Below, piece by piece: positions 8,553 to 16,501 of a stretch of DNA of 33,279 nucleotides; the first letter of the stretch is position 1, and every line of letters starts with the position of its first letter. The notes under the pieces were generated by a model. It was given only the letters and a program-made list of their open reading frames with translations. It had not been told where the DNA came from and searched no databases. A program made the translations under genes and the position numbers. This DNA is from Zoogloea sp. (GTDB lineage: Bacteria; Pseudomonadota; Gammaproteobacteria; Burkholderiales; Rhodocyclaceae): the NCBI RefSeq assembly GCF_017302315.1, contig NZ_JAFLDT010000047.1, positions 1-33,279 on the forward strand. Direction: 5' to 3'.

Positions 8553-8945
8553 GTGTTTTCCCATGTCTTTGTCGGTGTCAGTGACTTCGAGCGGGCGTTG
8601 GCCTTCTACACTCCCTTGATGAAGGTGCTGGGCGTCGAGGCACGCTTCTGCGACAAGGCCAGGCCCTGGGCCGGATGGCAGTCCAGCCCGGGCCCGCGGC
8701 CGTTGTTCCTGATCGGCAAGCCCTACGATCAACAGGCACCGCAGCCGGGAAACGGGCACATGACGGCCTTCCTGGCCGACCGCCGTGAGGTGGTCGATCA
8801 GGCCTTCGCATCGGCCATGGCCCATGGTGGCCAGTCCGAGGGCGGGCCGGGCTTGAGGCCCGAATACCACGCCCATTACTACGGCGCCTATTTCCGAGAT
8901 CCCGACGGCAACAAGCTCTGCGTGGTGTGCCACGGGCCTCCGTGA
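8553..8945 (+). CDS. VOC (glyoxalase/bleomycin resistance) family protein
   Basis: This is a 130-residue single-module vicinal oxygen chelate protein. It shows the family's N-terminal pattern (HVFVGVSDFERALAFYTPLMKVLG), a central GNGHMTAFLA strand with a His, and the C-terminal YGAYFRDPDGNKLCVVCH, where the FRDPDGN turn is characteristic. His near the N-terminus and His in GHMTAF are candidate metal ligands. A GTG at 8553 is chosen as the start because AGGAGG (8542-8547) sits six bases before it; an upstream ATG at 8520 has no ribosome site and would add an untypical leader. Family members range from lyases to dioxygenases and antibiotic binders, and nothing nearby defines the substrate. Confidence 0.85.
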   Translation: MFSHVFVGVSDFERALAFYTPLMKVLGVEARFCDKARPWAGWQSSPGPRPLFLIGKPYDQQAPQPGNGHMTAFLADRREVVDQAFASAMAHGGQSEGGPGLRPEYHAHYYGAYFRDPDGNKLCVVCHGPP

Positions 8946-9204
8946 GCGCGATGCGCCAGGGCCCTTCAGCGACATCCTTCCTTCAGCGACCGGCCGTCAG
9001 GCCGGTTTGCACTTCCCGTGGGCCGGGTCGGCCGGTGTCCGGGGTGTTCACAATTCCGTACATTTGAAAAACAGTTGAGCAAACTTGGTTTGCAACACTG
9101 GGCTCCAGCAAAAAAGACAATCCGTCGCCACCTGCCGGGCTCCTTCGGAGAGGGGCGGTGCAGCGGCGGGGACGAGACCGAGACAAACCGGAGGAGGATG
9201 GGGT
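8946..9204 (+). promoter_or_regulatory. Upstream region of acyl-CoA ligase/Liv operon with CAAAC-N3-GTTTG palindrome
   Basis: The region begins with a small GC stem (8989-8995 pairing with 9000-9006, then TTT), a weak terminator candidate for the VOC gene. At 9079-9093 lies the perfect palindrome GCAAAC-TTG-GTTTGC. It fits the published PsrA operator form (G/C)AAAC-N2-4-GTTT(G/C), known from repression of fatty-acid oxidation genes in Pseudomonas. A ribosome site, GGAGGAGG (9190-9197), precedes the ligase start. The palindrome is directly seen; its use by a PsrA/TetR-type regulator is inference, and no such regulator gene lies in the window. Confidence 0.5.
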
Positions 9205-11178
9205 ATGTCCAATACCCGAGCGACAGCCGCGGATGCCGTGGGCCTGGATACCTTTCCGCGCCTGTTGATGCACCATGCACGGCAGCGGCCCAACCGGCCG
9301 GCGATGCGCGAGAAGGAATACGGGATCTGGCAGACCTACACCTGGGCCGAAGTGGCCGAACGGGTGAGGTCGATTGCAAGCGGGTTGGCGGAGCTGGGCT
9401 TCAAGCGCGGCGACCGTCTGGCGGTGGTGGGTGACAACCGGCCGCGCCTGTACTGGTCGGTTGCCGCAGCCCAGTGTCTGGGTGGTATTCCGGTGATGAT
9501 GTACCAGGATGCCGTGGCCCAGGAAATGGCCTACGTGATGCAGGATGCGGAGATCCGCTTTGCCTGTGTCGAAGACCAGGAACAGGTGGACAAGATGCTC
9601 GAAATCAAGGGAGACCTTCCCCTGCTCGAGCATGTTATCTACGACGACCCCCGCGGCCTGCGCCATTACAACCAGACTTTCCTGCACGGGCTGGACGAGC
9701 TGCTGGAGATGGGGCGCATCCACGACCAGAATCACCCCGACTTCCTGGGCAACGAGATCGACAAGGGCAGCCCCGACGACGTCTCGGTGATGTTGTATAC
9801 CTCCGGCACCACCGGCAAGCCCAAGGGCGTGTGTCAAAGCCACGCGGCTTTCATCGCGGCGGCCCGGGGCGGTTGTAGCTTTGATTCCCTGACCGACCAG
9901 GAGGACATCCTTTCCTACCTGCCCATGGCGTGGGTGGGTGACCACCTGTTCTCCTATGCCCAGGCCCTGGTGGCCGGCTTCACCATCAACTGCCCGGAAT
10001 CCGGCGAGACGGTGATGGGCGATCTGCGCGAGATCGGCCCCACCTATTACTTTGCCCCGCCGCGGGTTTTTGAAAACCTGCTGACCCAGGTGATGATCCG
10101 CATGGAGGACGCCAGCAGCATCAAGCGCAGTGTCTTCCAGCATTTCATGGACGTGGCGAAGCGCTGCGGCGCGGACATCCTCGACGGCAAGCCGGTTTCC
10201 GCTGGCGACCGCCTGCAGTACGCCCTGGGCAACATCCTGGTGTATGGCCCGCTGAAGAACGTGCTGGGCATGAGCCGCATCCGCGTGGCCTACACCGCGG
10301 GCGCGGCCATCGGCCCCGACCTGTTCCGCTTCTACCGTTCCATCGGCATCAACCTCAAGCAGCTCTACGGCCAGACCGAAACCTGCGCCTATGTGTGCCT
10401 GCAGCCGGACGGTCAGATCAAGCTGGATTCGGTCGGCACACCCGCGCCGAACGTGGAGGTCAAGCTGGCCGACAACGGCGAGATCCTGGTGCGCGGCCCC
10501 ATGTTGTTGAAGGCCTACTACAAGCGCCCCGATGCCACCGCGGAGTCCATCAATGCCGACGGCTACTTCATGACCGGCGACGCGGGCTTCTTCGACGAGG
10601 ACGGCCACCTGAAGATCATCGACCGGGCCAAGGACGTGGGCAAGCTCACAGGTGGCGGCATGTTTGCCCCGAACTACATCGAGAACAAGCTCAAGTTCTT
10701 CCAGCACATCAAGGAAGTGGTGTGTTTTGGCAATGGCAGGGATTTCGTCACCGCCTTCGTCAATATCGATTTGGAAGCCGTGGGCAACTGGGCCGAGCGC
10801 AAGGGCATGGCCTACGCCGGCTACACCGATCTGGCCTGCCAGCCTCAGGTGTACGAGTTGATCCGCGAGTGCGTCGAGAAGGTGAATGCCGATCTGGCCA
10901 GCGACGCCAACATGAGCGAGTCCCAGATCAAGCGTTTTCTGGTGCTGCACAAGGAGCTCGATGCCGACGATGGCGAACTGACCCGGACCCGCAAGGTGCG
11001 CCGCAACTTCGTGGCCGAGAAATACGAGGAGCTGATCGATGCGCTCTACAGCGGCAAGAAGGAACAGTTCATCGAAACCCAGGTGACCTACGAGGACGGC
11101 CGCACCAACAAGGTGTCTGCCACGCTTCGTATCGAGGACGCCAAGACTTTCCCGCCCCAGGCGCGGAAAGCGGCCTGA
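9205..11178 (+). CDS. Long-chain-type acyl-CoA synthetase (AMP-forming)
   Basis: The 657-residue cytoplasmic ANL-superfamily enzyme adenylates a carboxylic acid with ATP and transfers it to CoA. Visible motifs are the P-loop YTSGTTGKPKG (198-208), the A5 motif QLYGQTE (about 387-393), and the fatty-acyl synthetase region FMTGDAGFFDEDGHLKIIDR (456-475). A lysine-containing C-terminal domain follows and ends in TQVTYEDGRTNKVSATLR. Its length matches bacterial long-chain acyl-CoA synthetases of the FAA1/FadD15 type rather than short acetyl-CoA synthetases. The ATG at 9205 has a GGAGGAGG ribosome site just upstream. It is the first gene of a same-strand run with livG 13 bases downstream, so the imported substrate is probably its substrate. 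The acid itself cannot be read from the sequence; a fatty or arylalkanoic acid is likely. Confidence 0.88.
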   Translation: MSNTRATAADAVGLDTFPRLLMHHARQRPNRPAMREKEYGIWQTYTWAEVAERVRSIASGLAELGFKRGDRLAVVGDNRPRLYWSVAAAQCLGGIPVMMYQDAVAQEMAYVMQDAEIRFACVEDQEQVDKMLEIKGDLPLLEHVIYDDPRGLRHYNQTFLHGLDELLEMGRIHDQNHPDFLGNEIDKGSPDDVSVMLYTSGTTGKPKGVCQSHAAFIAAARGGCSFDSLTDQEDILSYLPMAWVGDHLFSYAQALVAGFTINCPESGETVMGDLREIGPTYYFAPPRVFENLLTQVMIRMEDASSIKRSVFQHFMDVAKRCGADILDGKPVSAGDRLQYALGNILVYGPLKNVLGMSRIRVAYTAGAAIGPDLFRFYRSIGINLKQLYGQTETCAYVCLQPDGQIKLDSVGTPAPNVEVKLADNGEILVRGPMLLKAYYKRPDATAESINADGYFMTGDAGFFDEDGHLKIIDRAKDVGKLTGGGMFAPNYIENKLKFFQHIKEVVCFGNGRDFVTAFVNIDLEAVGNWAERKGMAYAGYTDLACQPQVYELIRECVEKVNADLASDANMSESQIKRFLVLHKELDADDGELTRTRKVRRNFVAEKYEELIDALYSGKKEQFIETQVTYEDGRTNKVSATLRIEDAKTFPPQARKAA

Positions 11179-11191
11179 GACGGAGACCGAC

Positions 11192-11974
11192 ATGGCCAGA
11201 CAGATTGGCGACGTGATCGTCGACCTCCAGAACATCTCCCTGCGCTTCGGTGGCGTGAAGGCGCTTACCGACATCAGCTTCAACGTCAAGGAGCACGAGA
11301 TCCGCTCCATCATCGGCCCCAACGGCGCCGGCAAGAGCTCGATGCTCAACGTGATCAACGGGGTGTATCACCCCCAGGAAGGGCAGATCTTCTTCAAGGG
11401 CGCCCTGCGCAAGAAGATGGAGCCCCACGAGGCCGCGGAGCAGGGCATTGCCCGAACCTTCCAGAACATTGCCCTGTTCAAGGGCATGACCGTGCTCGAC
11501 AACATCATGACCGGGCGCAACCTCAAGATGAAGTGCAACTTCCTGCAGCACGCCCTCTACTGGGGGGCCGCGCAGAAAGAGGAGATCGCACACCGCATCA
11601 AGGTGGAAGAGGTCATCGAATTCCTTGAGATCCAGGACATCCGCAAGACGCCGGTCGGGCGCCTGCCCTACGGCTTGCAGAAGCGGGTCGAGCTGGCCCG
11701 GGCGCTCGCCGCCGAGCCCCACATCCTGCTGCTGGACGAGCCGATGGCGGGCATGAACGTGGAGGAGAAGCAGGACATGTGTCGCTTCATCCTCGACGTG
11801 AATGACCACTACGGCACCACCATCGTGCTCATCGAGCACGACATGGGCGTGGTGATGGACATCTCCGACCGGGTCGTGGTGCTGGATTACGGCAAGAAGA
11901 TCGGTGACGGCGAACCGGACGAGGTCAAGAACAACCCGGACGTCATCAAGGCCTACCTGGGCACGACGCATTAA
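11192..11974 (+). CDS. livG: Liv-type ABC transporter ATPase (LivG)
   Basis: The 260-residue ABC ATPase of the branched-chain amino acid (HAAT) type energises uptake from the cytoplasmic face. It has Walker A GPNGAGKS (42-49), a Q-loop region (TFQNIALF), a divergent signature LPYGLQKRVELAR where many ATPases have LSGGQ, Walker B LLLDEP (179-184) and the switch His in IEHDM. LivG proteins commonly carry an LxYGxQ signature, so this is normal for the subfamily. It starts 13 bases after the ligase stop behind GGAGA and lies 18 bases before livH. Amino acids are the textbook substrate, but the ligase and PaaK-like neighbours favour a carboxylic or aromatic acid here; that specificity is inference. 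Confidence 0.92.
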   Translation: MARQIGDVIVDLQNISLRFGGVKALTDISFNVKEHEIRSIIGPNGAGKSSMLNVINGVYHPQEGQIFFKGALRKKMEPHEAAEQGIARTFQNIALFKGMTVLDNIMTGRNLKMKCNFLQHALYWGAAQKEEIAHRIKVEEVIEFLEIQDIRKTPVGRLPYGLQKRVELARALAAEPHILLLDEPMAGMNVEEKQDMCRFILDVNDHYGTTIVLIEHDMGVVMDISDRVVVLDYGKKIGDGEPDEVKNNPDVIKAYLGTTH

Positions 11975-11992
11975 GGCGGGGAGAAAAGACAA

Positions 11993-12919
11993 ATGCAATT
12001 CTTCATCGAGGTACTCGTCGGCGGCTTGCTGTCGGGCGTCATGTACGCCCTGGTGGCCCTCGGCTTCGTGCTGATCTACAAAGCCTCCGGCGTCTTCAAC
12101 TTCGCCCAGGGGGCGATGGTGTTCTTTGCCGCGCTGACCTTCGTCGGCTTCCAGGAGGTGTTGCCCGGCTGGCTTGGTCTGGAGGCGGACAGCAGTGTGG
12201 TGTTCTGGCTGGCCTTCCTGCTCGCGTTCATTGCCATGATCGTGCTGGGCATCGCCACCGAGCGCATCGTGCTGCGCCCGCTGGTCAATCAGCCTCACAT
12301 CACCCTGTTCATGGCCACCATCGGCCTGACCTACGTGGTCGAGGGCCTGGCCCAGATGACCTGGGGTGCCAACGTGCGTGGCCTCGACCTGGGCATCGTC
12401 GATGAGCCGATTGCATGGTTGATGGACAACTACGAGATCGGCGTTTCCAAGTTCGACCTGTTCGCAGCCGGTGTGGCGGCGTCCCTGGTGGCCCTGCTAG
12501 CCCTGTTGTTCCAATATACCAAGGTGGGCCGGGCGCTGCGTGCGGTGGCCGACGACCACCAGGCGGCCCTGTCCATCGGTATTCCGCTGCAAACCATCTG
12601 GCGTGTGGTGTGGGCCGTGGCCGGCTTTGTGGCCCTGGTGGCCGGGATGATCTGGGGGGCCCGCAATGGCGTGCAGTTCGCCCTGACCTTCACAGCGCTC
12701 AAAGCACTGCCGGTGCTCATTCTGGGTGGTTTCACCTCGGTGCCCGGCGCCATTGTCGGTGGCCTGATCATCGGGGCCTCCGAAAAGCTCGCCGAGGTGT
12801 ATGTCGGTCCCTTCGTCGGTGGCGGCATCGAGGGGTGGTTCCCCTACATGCTGGCCCTGGCCTTCCTGCTGGTACGGCCTGAAGGGCTGTTCGGCGAGAA
12901 GCACATCGACCGCGTGTGA
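11993..12919 (+). CDS. livH: Liv-type ABC transporter permease (LivH)
   Basis: This is a 308-residue inner-membrane permease with about eight hydrophobic segments. It opens with the LivH-typical FFIEVLVGGLLSGVMYALVALGFVLIYKASGVFNFAQG. A cytoplasmic coupling segment (TKVGRALRAVADDHQAALSIGI) matches the EAA-like loop of this family, and GGFTSVPGAIVGGLIIG lies near the C-terminus. It pairs with LivM and is powered by LivG and LivF. A GGGGAG ribosome site precedes the ATG. The gap to livM is 116 bases, unusually long inside this operon, and is filled by a structured repeat. Confidence 0.92.
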   Translation: MQFFIEVLVGGLLSGVMYALVALGFVLIYKASGVFNFAQGAMVFFAALTFVGFQEVLPGWLGLEADSSVVFWLAFLLAFIAMIVLGIATERIVLRPLVNQPHITLFMATIGLTYVVEGLAQMTWGANVRGLDLGIVDEPIAWLMDNYEIGVSKFDLFAAGVAASLVALLALLFQYTKVGRALRAVADDHQAALSIGIPLQTIWRVVWAVAGFVALVAGMIWGARNGVQFALTFTALKALPVLILGGFTSVPGAIVGGLIIGASEKLAEVYVGPFVGGGIEGWFPYMLALAFLLVRPEGLFGEKHIDRV

Positions 12920-12923
12920 GAAC

Positions 12924-13012
12924 GTGTAGGGGCGGCTGCAGCTGCCCGCGGATGGGGATCAACGGTATGTCGTTGATTCAACGCGTGGAGGGCGAATGAA
13001 TTCGCCCCTACA
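12924..13012. repeat. Palindromic intergenic repeat between livH and livM
   Basis: Three nested or adjacent perfect inverted repeats are packed in under 90 bases. They are TGTAGGGGCG (12925-12934) with CGCCCCTACA (13003-13012), ATCAACG (12958-12964) with CGTTGAT (12971-12977), and GGGCGAAT (12990-12997) with ATTCGCCC (13000-13007, two-base loop). The outer arms bracket the element, as in a small mobile or REP-like repeat. In the operon transcript it would fold strongly and may tune livM expression or mRNA stability. Confidence 0.75.
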
Positions 13013-13035
13013 GGAAGAGACAAGGAGCAACAACA

Positions 13036-14103
13036 ATGCTTTATCGTGAAGCCGGCCAGTTCAAGGCCACTTACGCCGAAGATTCCCAGATCTTCCCGAT
13101 CCGTCAGGACAAGATCGGGTTCTGGGTGCTGATGCTGGTGTTCGGCGTGGCCGTACCTCTGCTGACCAACGAGTACTGGCTGAAGGCCATCCTGATCCCG
13201 GTGCTGATCTTCTCCCTGGCCGCCATCGGCCTGAACATCCTCACCGGCTACGCCGGCCAGCTCTCCCTCGGGTCGGCGGCCTTCATGGCGGTGGGGGCCT
13301 TCGCCGCCTACAACTTCATCCTGCGCATTGAGGGCATGCCCTTCCTGGTGGCGCTGGTCCTGGCCGGGCTGACGGCGGCGGCGGTGGGCATCCTGTTCGG
13401 CTTGCCCAGTCTGCGCATCAAGGGCTTCTATCTGGCCGTGGCCACCCTGGCGGCCCAGTTCTTCATCGTCTGGGCGCTGGTCAAGTTTCCGTGGTTCTCC
13501 AACAACTCGTCCTCCGGCGTGGTGACCGCCCAGGACGTGACCATCCTCGGCTACACCTTCGCCACACCGGAGGCCAAGTACGTCCTCACCTTCCTGATTG
13601 TCTCCTTCATGGCCCTGCTGGCCAAGAACATGGTGCGCTCCTCCACCGGGCGGGCCTGGATGGCGGTGCGGGACATGGACGTGGCCGCCCAGGTGATCGG
13701 CTTTCGCCTGATGCGCACCAAGCTGCTGGCCTTCGCGGTGAGTTCCTTCTATTGCGGTGTGGCCGGTGCCCTGTATGCCTACACTTACATCGGCACCGTC
13801 GAGCCGGAAGGCTTCAACCTGGACCTGTCCTTCAAGATCCTGTTCATGATCATCATCGGCGGGGTGGGCTCGATCATGGGCTCTTTCCTGGGGGCGGCCT
13901 TCATCGTGCTGCTGCCCATCTTCCTGGACAACGTGGTGCCGGTCATCTTCGGCGATTCCCTGGGGGCAGGCTTCGTGTCCAACTTCCAGCTCATCGTCTT
14001 TGGCGGCCTGATCATCTTCTTCCTGATCGTCGAGCCCCATGGTTTGGCCCGACTCTGGCAGATCGCGAAAGAGAAGCTGCGCCTGTGGCCCTTCCCGCAT
14101 TAA
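13036..14103 (+). CDS. livM: Liv-type ABC transporter permease (LivM)
   Basis: The 355-residue second permease subunit has about nine to ten membrane segments. It contains the LivM hallmarks GLNILTGYAGQLSLGSAAFMAVGAF, the loop RAWMAVRDMDVAAQVIGFRL that contacts the ATPase, and GGVGSIMGSFLGAAFIVLLP. An N-terminal extension of about 30 hydrophilic residues precedes the first helix, as in many proteobacterial homologues. The ribosome site AAGGAG lies about eleven bases before the ATG. It forms the transmembrane channel with LivH; livK follows after 68 bases. Confidence 0.92.
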   Translation: MLYREAGQFKATYAEDSQIFPIRQDKIGFWVLMLVFGVAVPLLTNEYWLKAILIPVLIFSLAAIGLNILTGYAGQLSLGSAAFMAVGAFAAYNFILRIEGMPFLVALVLAGLTAAAVGILFGLPSLRIKGFYLAVATLAAQFFIVWALVKFPWFSNNSSSGVVTAQDVTILGYTFATPEAKYVLTFLIVSFMALLAKNMVRSSTGRAWMAVRDMDVAAQVIGFRLMRTKLLAFAVSSFYCGVAGALYAYTYIGTVEPEGFNLDLSFKILFMIIIGGVGSIMGSFLGAAFIVLLPIFLDNVVPVIFGDSLGAGFVSNFQLIVFGGLIIFFLIVEPHGLARLWQIAKEKLRLWPFPH

Positions 14104-14171
14104 CCGAAAGCGTCCGGGCGACCTCCGCCCACCGCGAGCAGCACCCACACCATAAAAGAGGAGACAAACAC

Positions 14172-15497
14172 ATGAAACTGAAGAAAACCGTTCTGCTGGG
14201 CGCGGTCATCGCCGGCCTGCTGGGTTCCTCCATGGCCAGCGCCAACGAGGAGCAGTTCATCGGCCTGCCGAGCTATCGCGTCGGCCCCTACGCCGCAGGT
14301 GGCTCCGGGCTGTTCGGCGGCTGGATCGACTACATGCAGCTCGTCAATGAGCGCGACGGCGGCGTCAATGGCGTCAAGCTGACCTGGGAAGAGTGCGAAA
14401 CCGAATACAACAACGCCCGCGGTGTTGAATGCTACGAGCGCATGAAGAAGAAGGGCAGCACCGGCAACTCCGTGTTCCAGCCCGTCTCCACCGGCATCAC
14501 CTACTCGGTGCTCGAGAAGGTCGCCCAGGACAAGATCCCCATGGTCACCATCGGCTACGGTCGCACCGATGCCGCCGACGGCCGGGTCTTCCCGTGGGTC
14601 TTCCCGATGATCACCACCTACTGGTCCCAGGCTTCAGCCATCGTGAACTTCATGGGCCAGAAGGAAGGCGGCATGGACAAGCTGAAGGGCAAGAAGATCG
14701 GCCTGCTCTACCACGACTCCGCCTACGGCAAGGAGTCCCACGCCATCATGGACAAGCTGGCGGCCAAGCACGGCTTTGAAGTGATCAAGATCGCCGTGGC
14801 CCACCCGGGCAACGAGCAGCAGTCCCAGTGGCTGCAGATCCGTCAGGCCAAGCCCGACTACGTGGTGCTGTGGGGCTGGGGCGTGATGAACCCGACCGCC
14901 ATCAAGGCCGCCGCCAAGACCGGCTTCCCCCGTGAAAAGCTGATCGGCGTGTGGTGGTCCGGCGCCGAGGAAGACACCATCCCGGCCGGTACGGCAGCCA
15001 AGGGCTTCATCGCCGCCGGCTTCAACGTGGCGGGTGCCAACTACCCGGTCGTGGCCGACATCAAGAAGCACGTGTACGGCAAGAACAAGGGCAACATGGA
15101 AGACAAGACCCGCGTCGGCTCGGTGTATTACAACCGCGGCGTGGTGCACGGCATCATCACCGTCGAGGCGATCCGCAAGGCCCAGGAGAAGTACGGCAAG
15201 GGCAAGGCCCTGACCGGTGAGCAGATGCGCTGGGGCTTCGAGAACCTCAATCTGGATGACGCCCGCCTGAAGGCCCTGGGTGCCACCGGCTTCATGCCGG
15301 CCCTCAAGATCACCTGTGCCGACCATGAAGGTCCGGGCAAGGTGAAGTTCCAGCAGTGGGACGGCAGCCAGTGGAAGGTCATCACCGACTGGGTGGACTC
15401 CGACCGTCCGCTGGTGCGCGGCATGATCGAAGAGTCGGCCGCTGCCTACGCCAAGGAAAAGGGCATCAAGCCCCGCGACTGCTCCAAGGAAAGCTGA
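14172..15497 (+). CDS. Liv-type periplasmic substrate-binding protein
   Basis: The 441-residue type I periplasmic binding protein delivers substrate to LivHM. A Sec signal (MKLKKTVLLGAVIAGLLGSS, cleavage after ASA near residue 24) leads into the mature chain. Family landmarks include GVNGVKLTWEECETEYNNARGVECYERM, the hinge region KGKKIGLLYHDSAYGKE and a C-terminal lobe ending GIKPRDCSKES. It is longer than LivJ/LivK of enteric bacteria (about 345 residues) and belongs to the branch found with acyl-CoA ligase operons, so a non-amino-acid ligand is plausible. A good ribosome site (AGAGGAG, 14157-14163) precedes the ATG. Two Cys in the first lobe (CETEYNNARGVEC) could form a disulfide. Confidence 0.9.
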   Translation: MKLKKTVLLGAVIAGLLGSSMASANEEQFIGLPSYRVGPYAAGGSGLFGGWIDYMQLVNERDGGVNGVKLTWEECETEYNNARGVECYERMKKKGSTGNSVFQPVSTGITYSVLEKVAQDKIPMVTIGYGRTDAADGRVFPWVFPMITTYWSQASAIVNFMGQKEGGMDKLKGKKIGLLYHDSAYGKESHAIMDKLAAKHGFEVIKIAVAHPGNEQQSQWLQIRQAKPDYVVLWGWGVMNPTAIKAAAKTGFPREKLIGVWWSGAEEDTIPAGTAAKGFIAAGFNVAGANYPVVADIKKHVYGKNKGNMEDKTRVGSVYYNRGVVHGIITVEAIRKAQEKYGKGKALTGEQMRWGFENLNLDDARLKALGATGFMPALKITCADHEGPGKVKFQQWDGSQWKVITDWVDSDRPLVRGMIEESAAAYAKEKGIKPRDCSKES

Positions 15498-15521
15498 TCG
15501 GGGCGGGGATAAACCTACTGC

Positions 15522-15595
15522 GCGCCCCGATCTCGCAAGTCCGGTACTCGCTGTACTCCAGTACAGCTCCGTTCCTCCTTGCGACCTCGGGGTGC
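15522..15595. repeat. Hairpin repeat element between livK and livF
   Basis: Outer arms 15522-15539 and 15578-15595 are inverted copies matching at 15 of 18 positions. They enclose a perfect inner stem, CTGTACT (15551-15557) with AGTACAG (15560-15566) and a CC loop. There is no T-run, so it is not a standard terminator. It fills most of the 185-base livK-livF gap and resembles dispersed palindromic repeats of betaproteobacteria. Confidence 0.7.
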
Positions 15596-15700
15596 TCGCT
15601 ACGGTTTCTCGCCACCCCAGGCACCGGCAGATTGGGTTTTCGCGACAGAACAAGATCGAGGGTGACGTGAGTCGCCCGTAATATGGGGATGGCCGCTGCC

Positions 15701-16501
15701 ATGTCTTACCTCAGCATCAACAACATCGAGGTCATCTACGACCACGTGATCCTTGTGCTCAAGGGTGTCTCCCTGCAGGTGCCCCAGGGCAAGATCGTGG
15801 CTTTGCTGGGTGCCAATGGCGCCGGCAAGAGCACCACGCTCAAGTCGATCTCCAACCTGCTGCGCGCCGAGCGTGGCGATGTGACCAAGGGCAGCGTCGA
15901 GTTCAAGGGCGAACGCATCGACCAGAGGACGCCTGCCGAACTGGTGAAGAAGGGGGTGATCCAGGTGATGGAAGGCCGACACTGTTTCGGTCACCTGTCC
16001 ATCGAGGAGAACCTGCTCACCGGTGCTTACACCCGAAGCCAGTCCCGGGCCGAGCTCAAGGACAGCCTGGACAAGGTCTACAACTACTTCCCCCGGCTCA
16101 AGACGCGGCGTACCTCCCAGGCCGGTTACACCTCTGGCGGCGAGCAGCAGATGTGCGCCATTGGCCGGGCCCTGATGGCCAAACCCGAGATGATCCTGCT
16201 CGACGAGCCCTCCATGGGCCTCGCTCCGCAGATCGTCGAGGAGATCTTCGAGATCGTGAAGGATCTCAACAGCAAGGAGAACGTGAGCTTCCTGCTGGCC
16301 GAGCAGAACACCATGGTGGCCCTGCGGTATGCGGATTTTGGCTACATCCTGGAGAACGGCCGGGTGGTGATGGAGGGCGACGCTGCCGACCTGCGCACCA
16401 ACGAGGATGTGAAGGAGTTCTATCTGGGGCTTTCGTCCGAGGGGCGGAAGAGTTTCCGGGAAGTTAAGCATTACCGGCGGCGGAAGCGCTGGTTGTCGTA
16501 A
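15701..16501 (+). CDS. livF: Liv-type ABC transporter ATPase (LivF)
   Basis: This is the second ABC ATPase of the transporter, 266 residues from the chosen start. Walker A is GANGAGKST (37-45), the signature TSGGEQQ (144-150), and Walker B ILLDEPSMGLAPQI, which is typical of LivF. The C-terminal YRRRKRWLS tail is longer and more basic than usual. Three in-frame ATGs (15683, 15689, 15701) compete and none has a good ribosome site; 15701 is preferred because MSYLSINNIEVIYDHV matches the usual LivF N-terminus. It follows livK after a repeat-filled gap of about 200 bases, so translation may depend on folding of that element. It acts with LivG, LivH, LivM and the binding protein. Confidence 0.9.
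   Translation: MSYLSINNIEVIYDHVILVLKGVSLQVPQGKIVALLGANGAGKSTTLKSISNLLRAERGDVTKGSVEFKGERIDQRTPAELVKKGVIQVMEGRHCFGHLSIEENLLTGAYTRSQSRAELKDSLDKVYNYFPRLKTRRTSQAGYTSGGEQQMCAIGRALMAKPEMILLDEPSMGLAPQIVEEIFEIVKDLNSKENVSFLLAEQNTMVALRYADFGYILENGRVVMEGDAADLRTNEDVKEFYLGLSSEGRKSFREVKHYRRRKRWLS

Noticed and set aside
8983-11358. A 791-codon open frame antisense to the acyl-CoA ligase
   Set aside because: It mirrors a well-supported gene with clear ANL motifs. High third-position GC leaves long antisense frames open throughout this window.
13491-15497. A 668-codon plus-strand frame joining livM and livK
   Set aside because: Its first part is a shifted frame of livM; only the portion from 14172 is the binding protein, which has its own signal peptide and ribosome site.
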